Of a stretch of 64,000 nucleotides of DNA, positions 22,868 through 36,410 are shown piece by piece. The DNA comes from Chrysomallon squamiferum (Eukaryota; Mollusca; Gastropoda; Neomphalida; Peltospiridae): assembly GCA_012295275.1 (NCBI GenBank), contig CM022675.1:6752832-6816831 (forward strand). The letters run 5' to 3'. The stretch's first letter is position 1. Each line of letters opens with the position of its first letter. The notes beneath the pieces were generated by a model. That model made no database searches and was not told where the DNA came from. It worked only from the letters and a program-made list of their open reading frames with translations. Made by a program: the position numbers and the translations under genes.

Positions 22868-24885
22868 GTGGGAAAGGTGGAAAATGCAAATAAAAATGTA
22901 CGGATTTTATATATATATATATTTGTTGAATGTGAATGAGAGAAAAAAATAATTTCAATTTTTGTGTTCGTTTTTGATAAATCGCTAAGTTAATGTTAAT
23001 GGGCTTATATTTTGACGTTCCTGTCAGAATATTTTGTTTGTATTTTAGTTTCCAATATATAATGTGCATATTTATTTTATGTTTTAATTTATTATACACG
23101 AACAAACCAAAGTTTTACATCACATGTAATATTGTTTTTATTTCCATTCTCGTAAGCGATTTTTTAAAAATATTTTAAAAATACACTAGTTATAATATAC
23201 TGTTTGGAAGGAAATATTGCCAGCTTCAGCCGTTATTTCATATAATATTAATTTGTCAGTTAATTCTAATTTTTAAAAAACTAAATAAAAAAATTATCTA
23301 TTAATTCATTAATTCATGTTTCTACGATATTTTCCACTTTCGTGAATATCTTCGCGTATGTAACGAACTTTATGATATTCACGCTGCAAAATCGACCATT
23401 GTTGAACAAACAATATTTTCCCCAATGACTGAGAGAAATAGAAAAATAATCTCGATCACCTATAATATATTTTTTATTCTGTTATGTTAGTTCATTTGAT
23501 ATGTGTGTATTTACATACAGCATAAGTGTATAAAGAAAAAATTTATATTTAGATAGATAGGTAGAGAGATGCAGACAGATGGATATATAAATTACCTGAC
23601 AGAAAGAGAGAGATAGAAAAAGTAAATAATAAGAATCTGTAACAGATAAATGTATTTCATTTCTGAAAAAAAAAAGAGAAAAAAAAAGAGCTTTGAACGG
23701 ACATTTAATGCTTGAACACAAATAGGCCTAAGTGATATGGTACATTTAAATCTACTACATAAATAATTTGTGTTGAACATGTATTGCCTTTGTATAAATG
23801 TACCATGTGTGTTTGTGAAAGTATCTCTATTCACACATACATACACCTAAATAATATACGTACATGCATACAGATTTTGTGCATGTTTATTTTTTAAAAA
23901 AGGTTAGTTTCTAGAGATAAATAAATAACAATAAAAAGAATGGAAAGAAAAATAAATAAAAATAATGTAGGGAAGAAATGTAAAAAGAAAAAATGAACAA
24001 AGAAAGAAAGAAGAAATGGAATAAATAATGAATGAATTTAAAATATAGAAATAAATGAAGAAGAAAACGGGAGAAAAAAAAAACCCAGAGAAAACAACTT
24101 AAACAGAAGAAAAACAACACCAGAAACCAAAATTAGAAAAAAAAGAGAAACACAATAACAAATTCATACCCGTTTGTTTCCGCTTAACTGGTTTTCAATG
24201 AAAGGAATTCAGTTTTTTATCATCATTCCGAATTCACAAGGAACCGTGCGCAACTTTTCTATTATTTTGTCTCTTATGAAACGTGTGCAAAACTCTTCTT
24301 CCATTTTACTTTTGCACACAGAACTAATCAGTTTAGATTTCGTGATAAGATTTGTGACGAAATATGTACGTTCATGATTCGATGCCGTGATTGCCTTTTT
24401 GACATTTCAGTTTTGTTTTCTTCGTATATAGTAAATTTCATCATGTTTTTGCCTTGGCCTTCACGTGATAAACATTATGTCATACACATGTGCATTAGGT
24501 ATATAATTACACACGATGGGGGGAAAAGGGAGTGAAAGAAAGATAATTTATACAACAGATGTTATCATTAATCGTTAAATCATTAAGTCACGATATTTTT
24601 TTTTTGTCTGCGATTTGATTCTGAATACATACATCTGTGTAAAGTTACTTTTTTTGATTTAATTTATTTCACTCATTTATGAAATTCACTATTTATTCGA
24701 TTAAAGTTAAGTATATTTGATATTCTATGTGACCAAAAAAATAAAAAAGAAGACTGTTACATTTACACAATTACTTCTTTTTTTAAGTAAGATAATCACT
24801 GTTTTAGATAATTTTTAAACAGTATGTATTTGTTGCACTTATATAAAAGTTCAAATTTCCCCCACCCCAGTAATATTGATTGTAC

Positions 24886-24930
<45 letters not shown>

Positions 24931-25873
24931 CATCACCATCATTGTCATCATCATGCGATTTCGTCAGATATTAACTACTAGGTGAATCATATTGTTTATA
25001 TAATTTGGACATTAAAAGTTGTATAATTTTTAACGAAATCTTATTAACAAGAAATCATCATTAAATTTGTATCACCTTTTTGAATTTATCGAAACTGCTG
25101 ACGTTTGCTATCAGTCTATCATCACCTGTTCCTGTTGTGACGTAATCAGCCTTCCCCGACTTCCAATTTTAGCAAATACAAATGCTTGAAGAATGTAAGA
25201 ATGACGTTTAGTACAAATTTTACGTCCTATATACGTGATGATTTGCAGACGCATATTTCATCGATACGTCAGTGTGATTATCTTTGAATGAACTAAATCT
25301 CTTAACGTAACATCTTATCACAATCCAGCCCTCGAACTAAACAGAAAATCAGCACACAGATCGTATTTGTTACAACCAGCGTCTGAATTTATGACATTTG
25401 GTGTTCATTGTTATCACGACTACCTTCATGATTTCCATTTGATCAATTTGCACGGATTTTTGGAATGAAAGGGTGCAGTGATCTGTCCTTCTCAGTATCC
25501 GTTATGTTTGGGTGTTTTGTTTTGTTTTCTTTGTTGTTTTTGTCTTTTCCTCTGTTCCAAAGATCCTGGTATATGTTTTGCTGTATATGGGAAGGTCAAT
25601 GTGAATAATACTTGCTGCTAACCGGTAACAGCAGCCTCATCTCTGGTGGCAGCAAGTTTTCTGTTTCATTAATAATTCAATACGACAACAGCAATAATAA
25701 AAACTTTAAAAATTTTTTAATAAAATAAATAAAATAAAACAATATTTTATTAAGTAGTTATTCAGTGTACCTGCATAATAATGATTTAATTTAATTTGAA
25801 GGAATGACTATTACATAAAAGCAGTCTTACTTTGAACTAGCATTCGTCAACCCCTCGCGGAAAATAAAACAGT

Positions 25874-25964
<91 letters not shown>

Positions 25965-26427
25965 CATTCATTTAAAGTTTAAGCCATCTCACAAACACAA
26001 AGAGGTACTCAGTGATACACGCCATATTTTTATTTTTCTAGTGCTTATTACCATGTGTTTACGGTTGAAAACAGCAAACAAATGGGGCCCAAATAAACAC
26101 TCCATTCACCGATAAAGGTTGTTTTCGCAATATATTTACTTAGGTCAACTTTGTCCAGCTAAGTAGAAACACACACTGTGGTTTTCTCTGAGACCTCTAA
26201 ATCCTTTGAAATGTTGCCCATAACAATATGACGCAAGTAAAAATTATCACAATTACGCAATTTCACCACAGGATACAATCATAACAACAAACATCGAAGT
26301 TTGCACGATAACTATGCGGTGAATATGGAGGAGGATCGTTTATACCCGTATAAAAGATATTGTTTTTGTACGCGGTCGATAATTTGAAAATTAAATATGG
26401 CTATCTATTCTATTTCACTGCATTATT

Positions 26428-26429
<2 letters not shown>

Positions 26430-26491
<62 letters not shown>

Positions 26492-26600
26492 CGAATAAAT
26501 TAGTATTACATTAGTGTGTTAATATTATGATTCAAACGTTTAGAATAAATTTAAAATAAATAAATAAAACCTCTCACTCTGTACAAAAAGGTGAGAATAG
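26430..26600. repeat. (GA)n-associated dispersed repeat, copy A
   Basis: A (GA)n run followed by a flank with ATTATGATTCAAACGTTTAG, AATAAATTTAAAATAAAT and AAAACCTCTCACTC. A diverged copy of the same (GA)n plus flank occurs at 29957-30120, and a weaker third near 25878-26000, so the GA tract appears to be part of an interspersed element. Confidence 0.55.
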
Positions 26601-26985
26601 GCGAATGAATGAGAGAAGAAAGCCCATTTAAGTATGCTTATGAAATTGGTAAGACACGTGACCTTGTCATTGTACGGTCATTTAACCTCGTGGACCTAAT
26701 CAAGGTTCAGTAGTGTGTCTATAGAGATTTTCATTAACGGGAAGAAAGATTTTAAAAATTTATTATTTATTTATTTATTTATTTATTTATTAATAAAATC
26801 CATTAACGAGAGGACGCACCATTTTCAAGCAGGTAGGAAGAAGATTTCACGGTATTCGGAAAAAAAAAACATTTTTTATTTGCATGGTCTACTTCCTAAC
26901 TCGCGTATTGTCGCATCTTATCATGACTGTGAAACTTGAGTGGCTTCGCAAAACTTGATTCTCCGTGACCGACAGTGACACCGAT

Positions 26986-27044
26986 TATATATAAAAGAAA
27001 ATATTCAGACGTGTTTAGCAGTAAGTCAGCACAAAAATCGAACG
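26986..27044 (+). promoter_or_regulatory. TATA-type core promoter of ZIP copy 2
   Basis: TATATATAAAAG at 26986-26997 is a strong TATA box placed 48-59 bases before the start codon, predicting transcription start near 27015-27025 and a very short, unspliced leader. Copy 1 instead has a TATA-less CRE/YY1/MRE promoter and an inferred noncoding exon. I found no clear metal response element in the proximal 300 bases. Confidence 0.55.
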
Positions 27045-27988
27045 ATGTACAACAATCTCGCTTTTACCTGTCGGCTCTTGGGCATTCTCTCCCTGTGGTT
27101 GTATGAACACGCCCCAGGTGCGGCAGCCCAAGAGCTGGGCCAGACCACGCCTGATCCGAAAGCAGACGATGCTCTGGGATCGAATCCGCCGAAGATTCTT
27201 CACGTTCATCATCATGATAACGGTTTTCGGATAAAAGCGTACACAACGCAAGACGTAGCTCTTGAAGAGGGGAAGTATTTTGCGTCGCTTCTGTTCGCTA
27301 AATACGGCAGAAACACGAAAAGCGTGCATAAGAAGGACTTGATCAATCTTTTCCACAATCTCGGACTAAACGGAAGCGAGAAATCGGAATTTGGTTTTCC
27401 GCTGTCGGCGTACGAACACGAGCACGTGCTGATTCACAAGCATTTAAACGTCCACCACAATCATCATCTGAAATACAACTTGATCCCAGAAAATTAAAGA
27501 AGAAAGATTTCGAGGAAAGAAAAGAAGTTGACGAACCGAATCCAAGCATTAAGAAAACGGACAGGCCTACGTTTGAAAAGGACATCGATCGAACGACTGG
27601 AAGTCACACTGAAGCGCCGTCTGCCGATTTATCGAATCACGAAAAAAGAACGACATTCCAAGATCTCGAAATTAACACGCATTTTAGTCCGAGTGACGTT
27701 GTTACGACTCCTGTCGTTGTGTCTAAATCAGACAGCGATGACGCTGTTAAATCAGACGAAACTTCTAAACGAAATGACGAGAAGAAGAAGACCAAAAGCC
27801 GTACCCGTACGAAGAAAGGACGGAACAAGAAAAACAGAAATAAGAAGAATAAAAAAGTTAGACGTCGGCCTGAAAGAGATGTTTCCAAACATCCAGTTCA
27901 CCATTACCATAACGACCATACTCGGGTAAGTGCAACAATATAGTAAGTGGCTATAGACTGATATATTTTCTTACTACTGCTACTCTCA

Positions 27989-28040
<52 letters not shown>

Positions 28041-28120
28041 TGATAATGATAATAATTATGATGATAATGATAATAATGATGATAATAATAATAATGATGA
28101 TGATAATGATGATGATGATG

Positions 28121-28162
<42 letters not shown>

Positions 28163-29778
28163 GAATAATAACAAAGAATAAGGCAAATAAGAAAAGTCAT
28201 ACAATATTCTTGTTTACCAAACAACAACCCATCCTTAAGATTTTCGTTACATCACATTCAAACCATACATCGCTGAATAACAAAAACTGATACCTTTTAA
28301 GGCTATAGACGAATAAACAAAGAAACAAAACAAACAAATAAATAACAAAACAAAAAACAACATTGTTACTGTTACTTTGTGCAATTTCTACTACTATTTC
28401 CTCTTCTATTTTTACTGATATTACTCCTACCGTTATTACAACTATTACTATCACAACTTCTACCACTAATTTTGATTATTGTCTATTATTACTGCTACTG
28501 TTGTTATTAATTCAAAGATGTTGTGCAGCTATTATTACTATTTGTAATATACTATTAGTGCTGCTACTACTACTTTACTGTTACTACTACTGCGACATCT
28601 ACTGCTACTACTACTGCGACATCTACTGCTACTACTACTGCGACATCTACTGCTACTACTACCACTGTAGATAGTTACAAGTATTATTACTTCTGCTATT
28701 ACTTCTATTACAATTACTACTAAGTTTTGTACCAAAACTAGTTAGTACTCTTTTACTATTACTAATACTATGATTACTACTATTTCTACTATTACTGTTA
28801 CCACTACTACCATTATTTCTACTATTGCTTCTATTATGACTACTATTTTTTATACCAAAACTATTCTTTTACTACTGTTACTATTACTACTACTACGATT
28901 GCTACTATTTCTACTGTAACAGCTACTACTTCTACTACTACCGTTACCACTACTACCATTACTTCTGCTATTACAACTATTATTTTTTTATACCAAAACT
29001 AGTTATTACTCTTCAACTACTTTTACTACTACTACGATTACTACTACTTCTTTTGTAACAACTACAACTTCTTCTACTACTACTGTTGCTACTACTACGA
29101 TTACTACTACTACTACCGTTACTGTTACTACTACTACGATTACTACTACTTCTACTACTGTTAAGATTACTACTACTATGTATACTACAACAACTACTAC
29201 TGCTATTTCTGTTACTTCTGCAACTACTACTTCTACTACAACAGTAACTACTACTACTATTGTGATAATGTATTACCTCTGTTAGCTCTGATTCGTCGTT
29301 TATTTCTGCTGCTGTTAGTCTTAGGCCGCCGTCTGCTATTCAACATTTACAATTAGCCAAAATCTGTACGTCTGCTAAACATCTAACAATTCTCAATACA
29401 AGATGCTTATACAACTGATTTCTATTATTTTCAGTTATTATTATTGTCGTCGTTGTTGTTGCTGCTGCTGCTTGCTGCTGTTGTTATTGTGGTGGTTGTT
29501 GTTCAGCTTCTCCAGTTACTTGTAAATGTCCTAATCCTTTTTCAGATTTTTTTTTTTTTTTTTTTTTTTGTATCTTTGCTTATCAGCGTTATTTGCGTTA
29601 TTTAAAATGCGAAGGCTTTTGTTACAAATACTATTTATTATTTACTCGTGTCAAAAAAAAAAAAAAAAGATAAGGAAAATGATATTTTGTTATCTAGTAC
29701 AAATTTTTTCACATCCTCACTCACGTTTTATTTACCACAAAACAGAAAACGTGCGACCTTCAAGATTTGAAATGAAAC

Positions 29779-29826
<48 letters not shown>

Positions 29827-29951
29827 AAAAAAGAGAAAAGATGTACACATTTATATACATGGACATAGATATACATATATTATCATGCGCACATATATAA
29901 AAACGTCTGAACAAACTTGACTAAATTGAAAAAAATGATAAAATGTATTAT

Positions 29952-30020
<69 letters not shown>

Positions 30021-30393
30021 AAACTGATTTAATATGAGAGTATGATTTAAACTTTTGGAATAAATATATAAATGTATAAATAAAACCTCTCACTCAGTTA
30101 AATTCTAAATAAAAACTCCATCGACTCACAAAAAGGTAGTGCATATAGATTATTAGATTTTATTTTATTTTATTTATTTTTTATTCAAAACAATGCTATG
30201 TCTATTTCATATTCAATTTGTCATTAAGATTCAGTGAATTCTAAATTTAACTGCGTCCTTGTCTTTGGGAAAAAAAATGATGAAATTGCTAACGCATAGT
30301 AAACAACAAAAACAAAAACGTGCTGGATTCTGATTCGTTGTAGCTGGAGAGAGGAAAATTCTAAACAAGTTGTATAAAAATCAGAACAAAAAA

Positions 30394-30424
<31 letters not shown>

Positions 30425-31240
30425 TTAAAATAATCAACAAGTACAAAAATACTGAAATGATAAGTATGGAGTTTTACTCTTAACTGCATTTTTCGAACTG
30501 AAAAAACATACTTTATTTTTTTTTAAAATTTCGACATTTTTATTTATCGAAATTTCCAGTAAACAAGCGAAGTGTACCGAGTGCAAAAATGATATAATAT
30601 CCCATGCCGCTCTGACCCATATACCCGTTACAATCCTGATGTTATCTATTTTGACGTGGTTGTAGTGCGTTTTGGTTCAAGTATTCTTTATAATTGCGCA
30701 GTTATCGCGGTCACATTAAGACAGTTTGCAGTGACAGCACTCTTGTCACGTGATTCTATTTGTGCCAAGATGCCCTGTGTATTACCTTTTGTTATTAAAA
30801 ATTAAATAAATAAATAAATAAATAATATTAATCTTAAAATAAATAAATTAGAAAATAGAAAAAAATAATATATGTGTAAACATAAATAACAACTATGTAA
30901 AAAAAAAACGAGCAATAACAGCAAACAACAACAGCGACATAAAAGATTTAAATAAATGAGCCATTCACAAACCATGTTTAGAGAATAAACATGACTTTAA
31001 TATATAGTCATGTGTTTTTCGCTTGTGTGTATGTTAAAGAAATGACAACAAGAGGATATGCTATGCTAATTATCAAACGTATAAATAATGTATCCAAAGA
31101 CGATATTTCAAAAACATACAGTGTAGATTCACAACAGCCATCTAATAATATAGCAAAATATAGCATAATATTAAGCAGTGTCTGTTAACTATCAAACATT
31201 GCATTAAAATATGAAGACTATTTTTTCTAAATTAAATGAC

Positions 31241-31284
<44 letters not shown>

Positions 31285-33854
31285 TTATTTATTTATTTAA
31301 ATTCTAGTGTGCAACAGTACAAGAAATTCTACAAGCTTTTGATATGGAAAATAAAGATGAGATAACTCTAAACGACTTCCTATACATGTCTCCTGCAATC
31401 ATCTACCAGTTGGATTCGCACTGTTCAAGAATTACCCACAGTGCAATATATGAAGAAGAAATTATTGCAGAGGAAATTTCTGATCCTACCCAGAATAAAA
31501 CAGATTTTATTGCATCAAGAAGTATAAGTAATATCCCATCAAAAGGTAAAAAAATAAATAATAATAAATAAATAAATAAGAAACAAAAACAAGAAAATTA
31601 CACCTCTTCAATAATACATAATAAATATAATAATGAAAATAATAGAAAATCATATATATATATATATAGAAACATTTTTAAATTATTAATATAATTTATC
31701 TAATTACTTATTAATCTATTTATTCTTTAATACATTACATTTCATTGTTGTTGTTGTTGTTCTTCTTCTTCTCCTTCTTCTTCTTCTTATTATTATTATT
31801 ATGTAACCAATGAAAATGTTTTATAAGCTTGAAATTAAACACTACTGAAGTATAAATATTTTCAAAATATGTATTTGTATCACCAGGAAAATAATCCAAT
31901 TGTTTTTTTTCAAAACATTATTTATTTATTTGTTTTTATTTATTTATTTTTTATTTTATTTTATTTATTTAATTTTAAATTTTTAAAATTTTTATTTTAT
32001 TTTTATTTTTGTCAATACTCACTTCATTTTCTAGGTGACATTAAAATTACAATAGAAATTACTTTTTAGAAATGTTTTTAAAAATTAGTTTTTTATGTTT
32101 TAACAGTATGGGGCTTCAGTTTTGTGGCAGTCTTTGTTATAAGTCTGGTGGGTTTGGTGGGAGTGGGTGTTATTCCACTGATGCAGAAAGTTTTCTACAA
32201 TCATCTGCTGCAGTTTCTTGTTGCCCTGGCAGTTGGAGCACTCACAGGCGACGCCCTACTTCATCTTCCTCCCCACATGTAAGTTTTAATTAAAAATATA
32301 TTTTTTTATTTTCTGTCTCATTTAAGTTTTAATTAAAGTATATTTTTGACTTTTTATGCCATTTAAGTTCAAATTAAAAATATATTTTTTAGTTTCTATC
32401 TCATTTAAGTTTTAATTAAAAGCATATTTTTTAATTTTCTGTCTCACATAAATTCTAATTAAAGTATATTTTTCACCTTTAACCAAACATAAGTTTTAAT
32501 CAAAAGTATTGTTAACATTCTGTAATTTGTGAAAAAAGTTTAGAAAAATTCGAAATTAAATTATAGATAACTCCATTTAATTATATCATTATCAATAATC
32601 ATTTTCTGTTATACTTACTTAACATTTCCTTATTAAGATACTAAATTTAATCTCTCTAAATTGCAAATACAATAAAATACCTGGTAACATTAATTTTTTA
32701 TGAACAGATTAAAAAAACTTAATAAATTCAAACTTTAGCTTGACAAACTATTGTACATTGGGAAGATGTCACTCATCTTTTGCCTGTCATGAGTCTAAAA
32801 ATAGTTTTTCCTTGACCTTGTAATATATGGTAATTTCTAGCTTTCGTTAATCATTTGAAATATTTCAACAAGGAATGAAACATGACCTTGTAATTTTTAG
32901 CTTTGTAAATCATTCAAAATATTTCAACAAGAAATGAAACATTGTGATGGAAAGTGATTAACTATCTATTGTCTGATGAGTAACTTGGGTTGAGGTGACA
33001 TTTTCACAATCTCCAGGTCTGTATGAGTTACACGTTAAGATAGTGATCTTTTAGAAATATTTGTAGCTGTAGACTTTCTAAATTTATCCCGTGTAATTGT
33101 AATCTTATTTGATGTTCTGATAACTTTATCTCTCCTCTGAATCTGACTTCGTGTCTGCTGTCTTGTGTCAGGCTGACTCTTGTTGGCGATTACTGCTCAT
33201 TCATCCATCCATCCATCCTTCCTTCCTTCATTCCATCCATCATCCACATTCATCAATCCAACCATTCATTCATTCATTACTCTGTCCATCCATCCTACCT
33301 TCATACGATCTGTCCATTCATCTTACCATGTATTCATTCATCCATTTATTCATCCATCCTGCCTCCATTTCACTCATCTATGCATTCATCCTACCTTCTC
33401 TGTCCATCTATTCATTCATCCAGACTTCCTTCCATTATTAATCCATCCAGTCACCCATACATTCACCTATTCATCCATCCATCCCTCCTTCCTTCATTCT
33501 GTTCACCTTTCCATTCATCTAACCCTTCAGCAATCCATCACTATTCCATTCATCCATTATCCACCCATAAAAATATTCATCCATCTCACTGTCTGTCTGT
33601 CTGTCTGTATGTATGTATGTCTGGCAGTCTGTCAGTCGGTACATAAGAAGTCAGTTATATTTTCTTTTTGTTCCAGGCTCTGAGTTCTGGTTCACATCAT
33701 GATCGGAGTCTTGTGTGGAAAGGTTTGTGTGGACTCATGGGAATTTTCTTCTTCTTCATCATGGAAAGAATTCTCCATATTATCTCAGACGCCAGAAACA
33801 GAAGGAGACTCAAAGTATGTCAGTGTATATTTTTCTGTGTATGTCTGCATGTAT

Positions 33855-33899
<45 letters not shown>

Positions 33900-33979
33900 T
33901 GAGAGAGAGTGTGTATTTGTGTTTGCCTGTTCATATGTGCATGTGTGATTATATATGTATGTATCAGAATATGTATTTC

Positions 33980-34021
<42 letters not shown>

Positions 34022-36376
34022 TGTATTTGTGTTTGCCTGTTCATATGTGCATGTGTGATTATGTGTGTATGTATCAAAATATGTATTTCTGTGTCTTTGT
34101 CAATCTGTGTGTGTGTTTTGCATGGATATCTTTAAATAGCATTTAAATATTCTCAGATGATCAGACTATATGTATATATATATTTATTTATTTATTTATA
34201 TATTTATTTACTGATATTTATTGTCTTGTTTTTAATTTTGGATTTTTAAGAATATGACAATAATATACACTGTGTTTTATTTAAGGAAGGTAAATGTGTT
34301 TTATAAAATTATTACATTTGTTAACTTATAATTACTACTGCAACTACAACTGTTACCTACTACTAAAACAAATAATAATAATAATAATAATAATGTAATG
34401 ATAATTGATGATGATGATGATGATAATAGAAAACAGCAGCCTTTTTAATAACAGTGGGTTTATTTAATGTCTTTTTCATAACAAAATAATATATTTAATG
34501 TAATGCAATTGTTAATATTTAAATGTTGAAATGAAGCTAAACAGTTACATGATTATTTTTATTAAAGTATGGAGTGAAAAAGACAGTGAGAGAAGATTTA
34601 CAATCAGATGAGGATGTGAAGGTGAAAACTGTTCCTGAGAATGGTAAGTTTTAAAGATTGTATTTTAACAAATTAAAATGTATCTGTTTTGAAGAACAGA
34701 TGCTCTGTTATTCTATTTAAGGTTTTTCTTTTCTTTATTAACATTGACAAGCCAGTGTTGATAAAAAGAATTTCAATAAAATAAACAGAAATGGAAATTA
34801 AAAAAAAATGAAACTAATAAATCATTGAGTATATATAAAAAAAAAAAAAGTTTTGTTTTCTCTCTCTTGCTTGCTTTCTCTTGCTCTCTCTCTCTTGCTC
34901 TCTGTCTCTCTCTCTCTCTCTCTTCTTTCTCTGTATATGGTGCTTGATGATATTACTATCACTTTTATGATTATCACTACAATGATCATCAACATTATTA
35001 TTATCATAATCACCTTCATCATCCACCTATGATTATACATAATTATCACTGCCTTCTAGAAAATATCACTAAAATACTAAAACTATATCTTTCAGTATTA
35101 TCAAGCTCTACGGAGGAGAAAATAGCATCAGACGATGTTTTCAAGGTCACTGAGAAGGACAGCATGCTGCGTCACCAGGAGGAAGGTCATGGTCACCATG
35201 GACACAGCCATGGTGACGGAAAGTTACCAGACTCCGTGGCAGCCATTGCTTGGATGGTAATCCTGGGAGACGGAATTCACAACTTCAGCGATGGGTTAGC
35301 AATTGGAGCTGCGTTTGCTAACAGCATTACTGGAGGCTTTAGTACCTCCATTGCCATCTTCTGTCATGAATTGCCTCATGAAATTGGTGAGTTTTTCTGG
35401 GGTTTTTTTTCTTCTATAATTGCATTTGCCTTTATATTTGCATTTGTATGTGTGTTTGTGTCAGTAATTTGAAAATTCTTGCATATTTTTGTACATTTAT
35501 TGAAATTAATGTTAGTTTTATAATAAAACCTTACTGTAATGTCAATTCCCTTTGATGCTCCCTTTGAGGTATTTCCCATCCTGGCCCATGCTCCAAGACT
35601 AGTTTATCAAAGGCTGTGGTATGTATTGTCCTGTCTATTGGCAAAATGCAAATAAAAGACACTTGCTGTTGCTAATAATAAAAAAAGAATAATGTAATCA
35701 AATGATAACTCCAAATGATTTTTTTTTTATATTAAAAGTTTGGTCTTTAACCATAGTTTGAAAAAAGTCTTCAGTATGTCAATTACACAAAATATTTCTT
35801 CTTTTTCTTACTTTTTATATAAATAAACTGTCTTCATTATCAAAAACTAATTATTATTTTTATTATTATTACAGGCGATTTTGCAGTGTTGCTACAAACT
35901 GGAATGAAGGTAAAACAGGCTATTGTGTACAACATAGTTTCATCAGTGCTTTGTTTAATTGGCATGGTGATCGGTGTTGCCCTTGGCAACATCAGTGATG
36001 CCTCCTTGTGGATTTTTGCCTGTGTTGGAGGACTCTTCATCTACATATCTTTAGTCGACATGGTAAGAATTTTTGTATAATTTAGTCTTTTAGAAGTATT
36101 TTATTAGTTTTATTCAGTTCCATCCATTGCTCTGAATTTTGCATTTGTGGGTCTAATTATTGAAAATGTGATATAAAGAATGTAAAATACTGTTGAGAAT
36201 AATACAGTGCAATAATAGTAATAATGATTATAATATGAAGAAGGTAAAACATTACATATTATTTATGTTTTTTTTGTTTAATCCATAAATGTCATATTTA
36301 AAGGTATTTGAATTTGAAATGAAAAGATTTTTGTATATGAAAATCTTGGTGATCTACATAATTATATAAAATAAAT

Positions 36377-36410
<34 letters not shown>

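Noticed and set aside
27485-27500. Programmed -1 frameshift in ZIP copy 2 exon 1
   Set aside because: No X XXY YYZ heptamer in the right phase near CCAGAAAATTAAAG and no obvious stimulatory structure; a base deletion or assembly error is simpler.
28363-28735. Open frames in the CTA-rich region of ZIP copy 2 intron 1
   Set aside because: Trinucleotide satellite; no start context, no family features, and multiple frames are open.
33151-33683. His/Ser/Pro-rich open frame of about 167 codons
   Set aside because: It follows a degenerate (ATCC)n array inside a ZIP intron; overlapping frames give the same composition.
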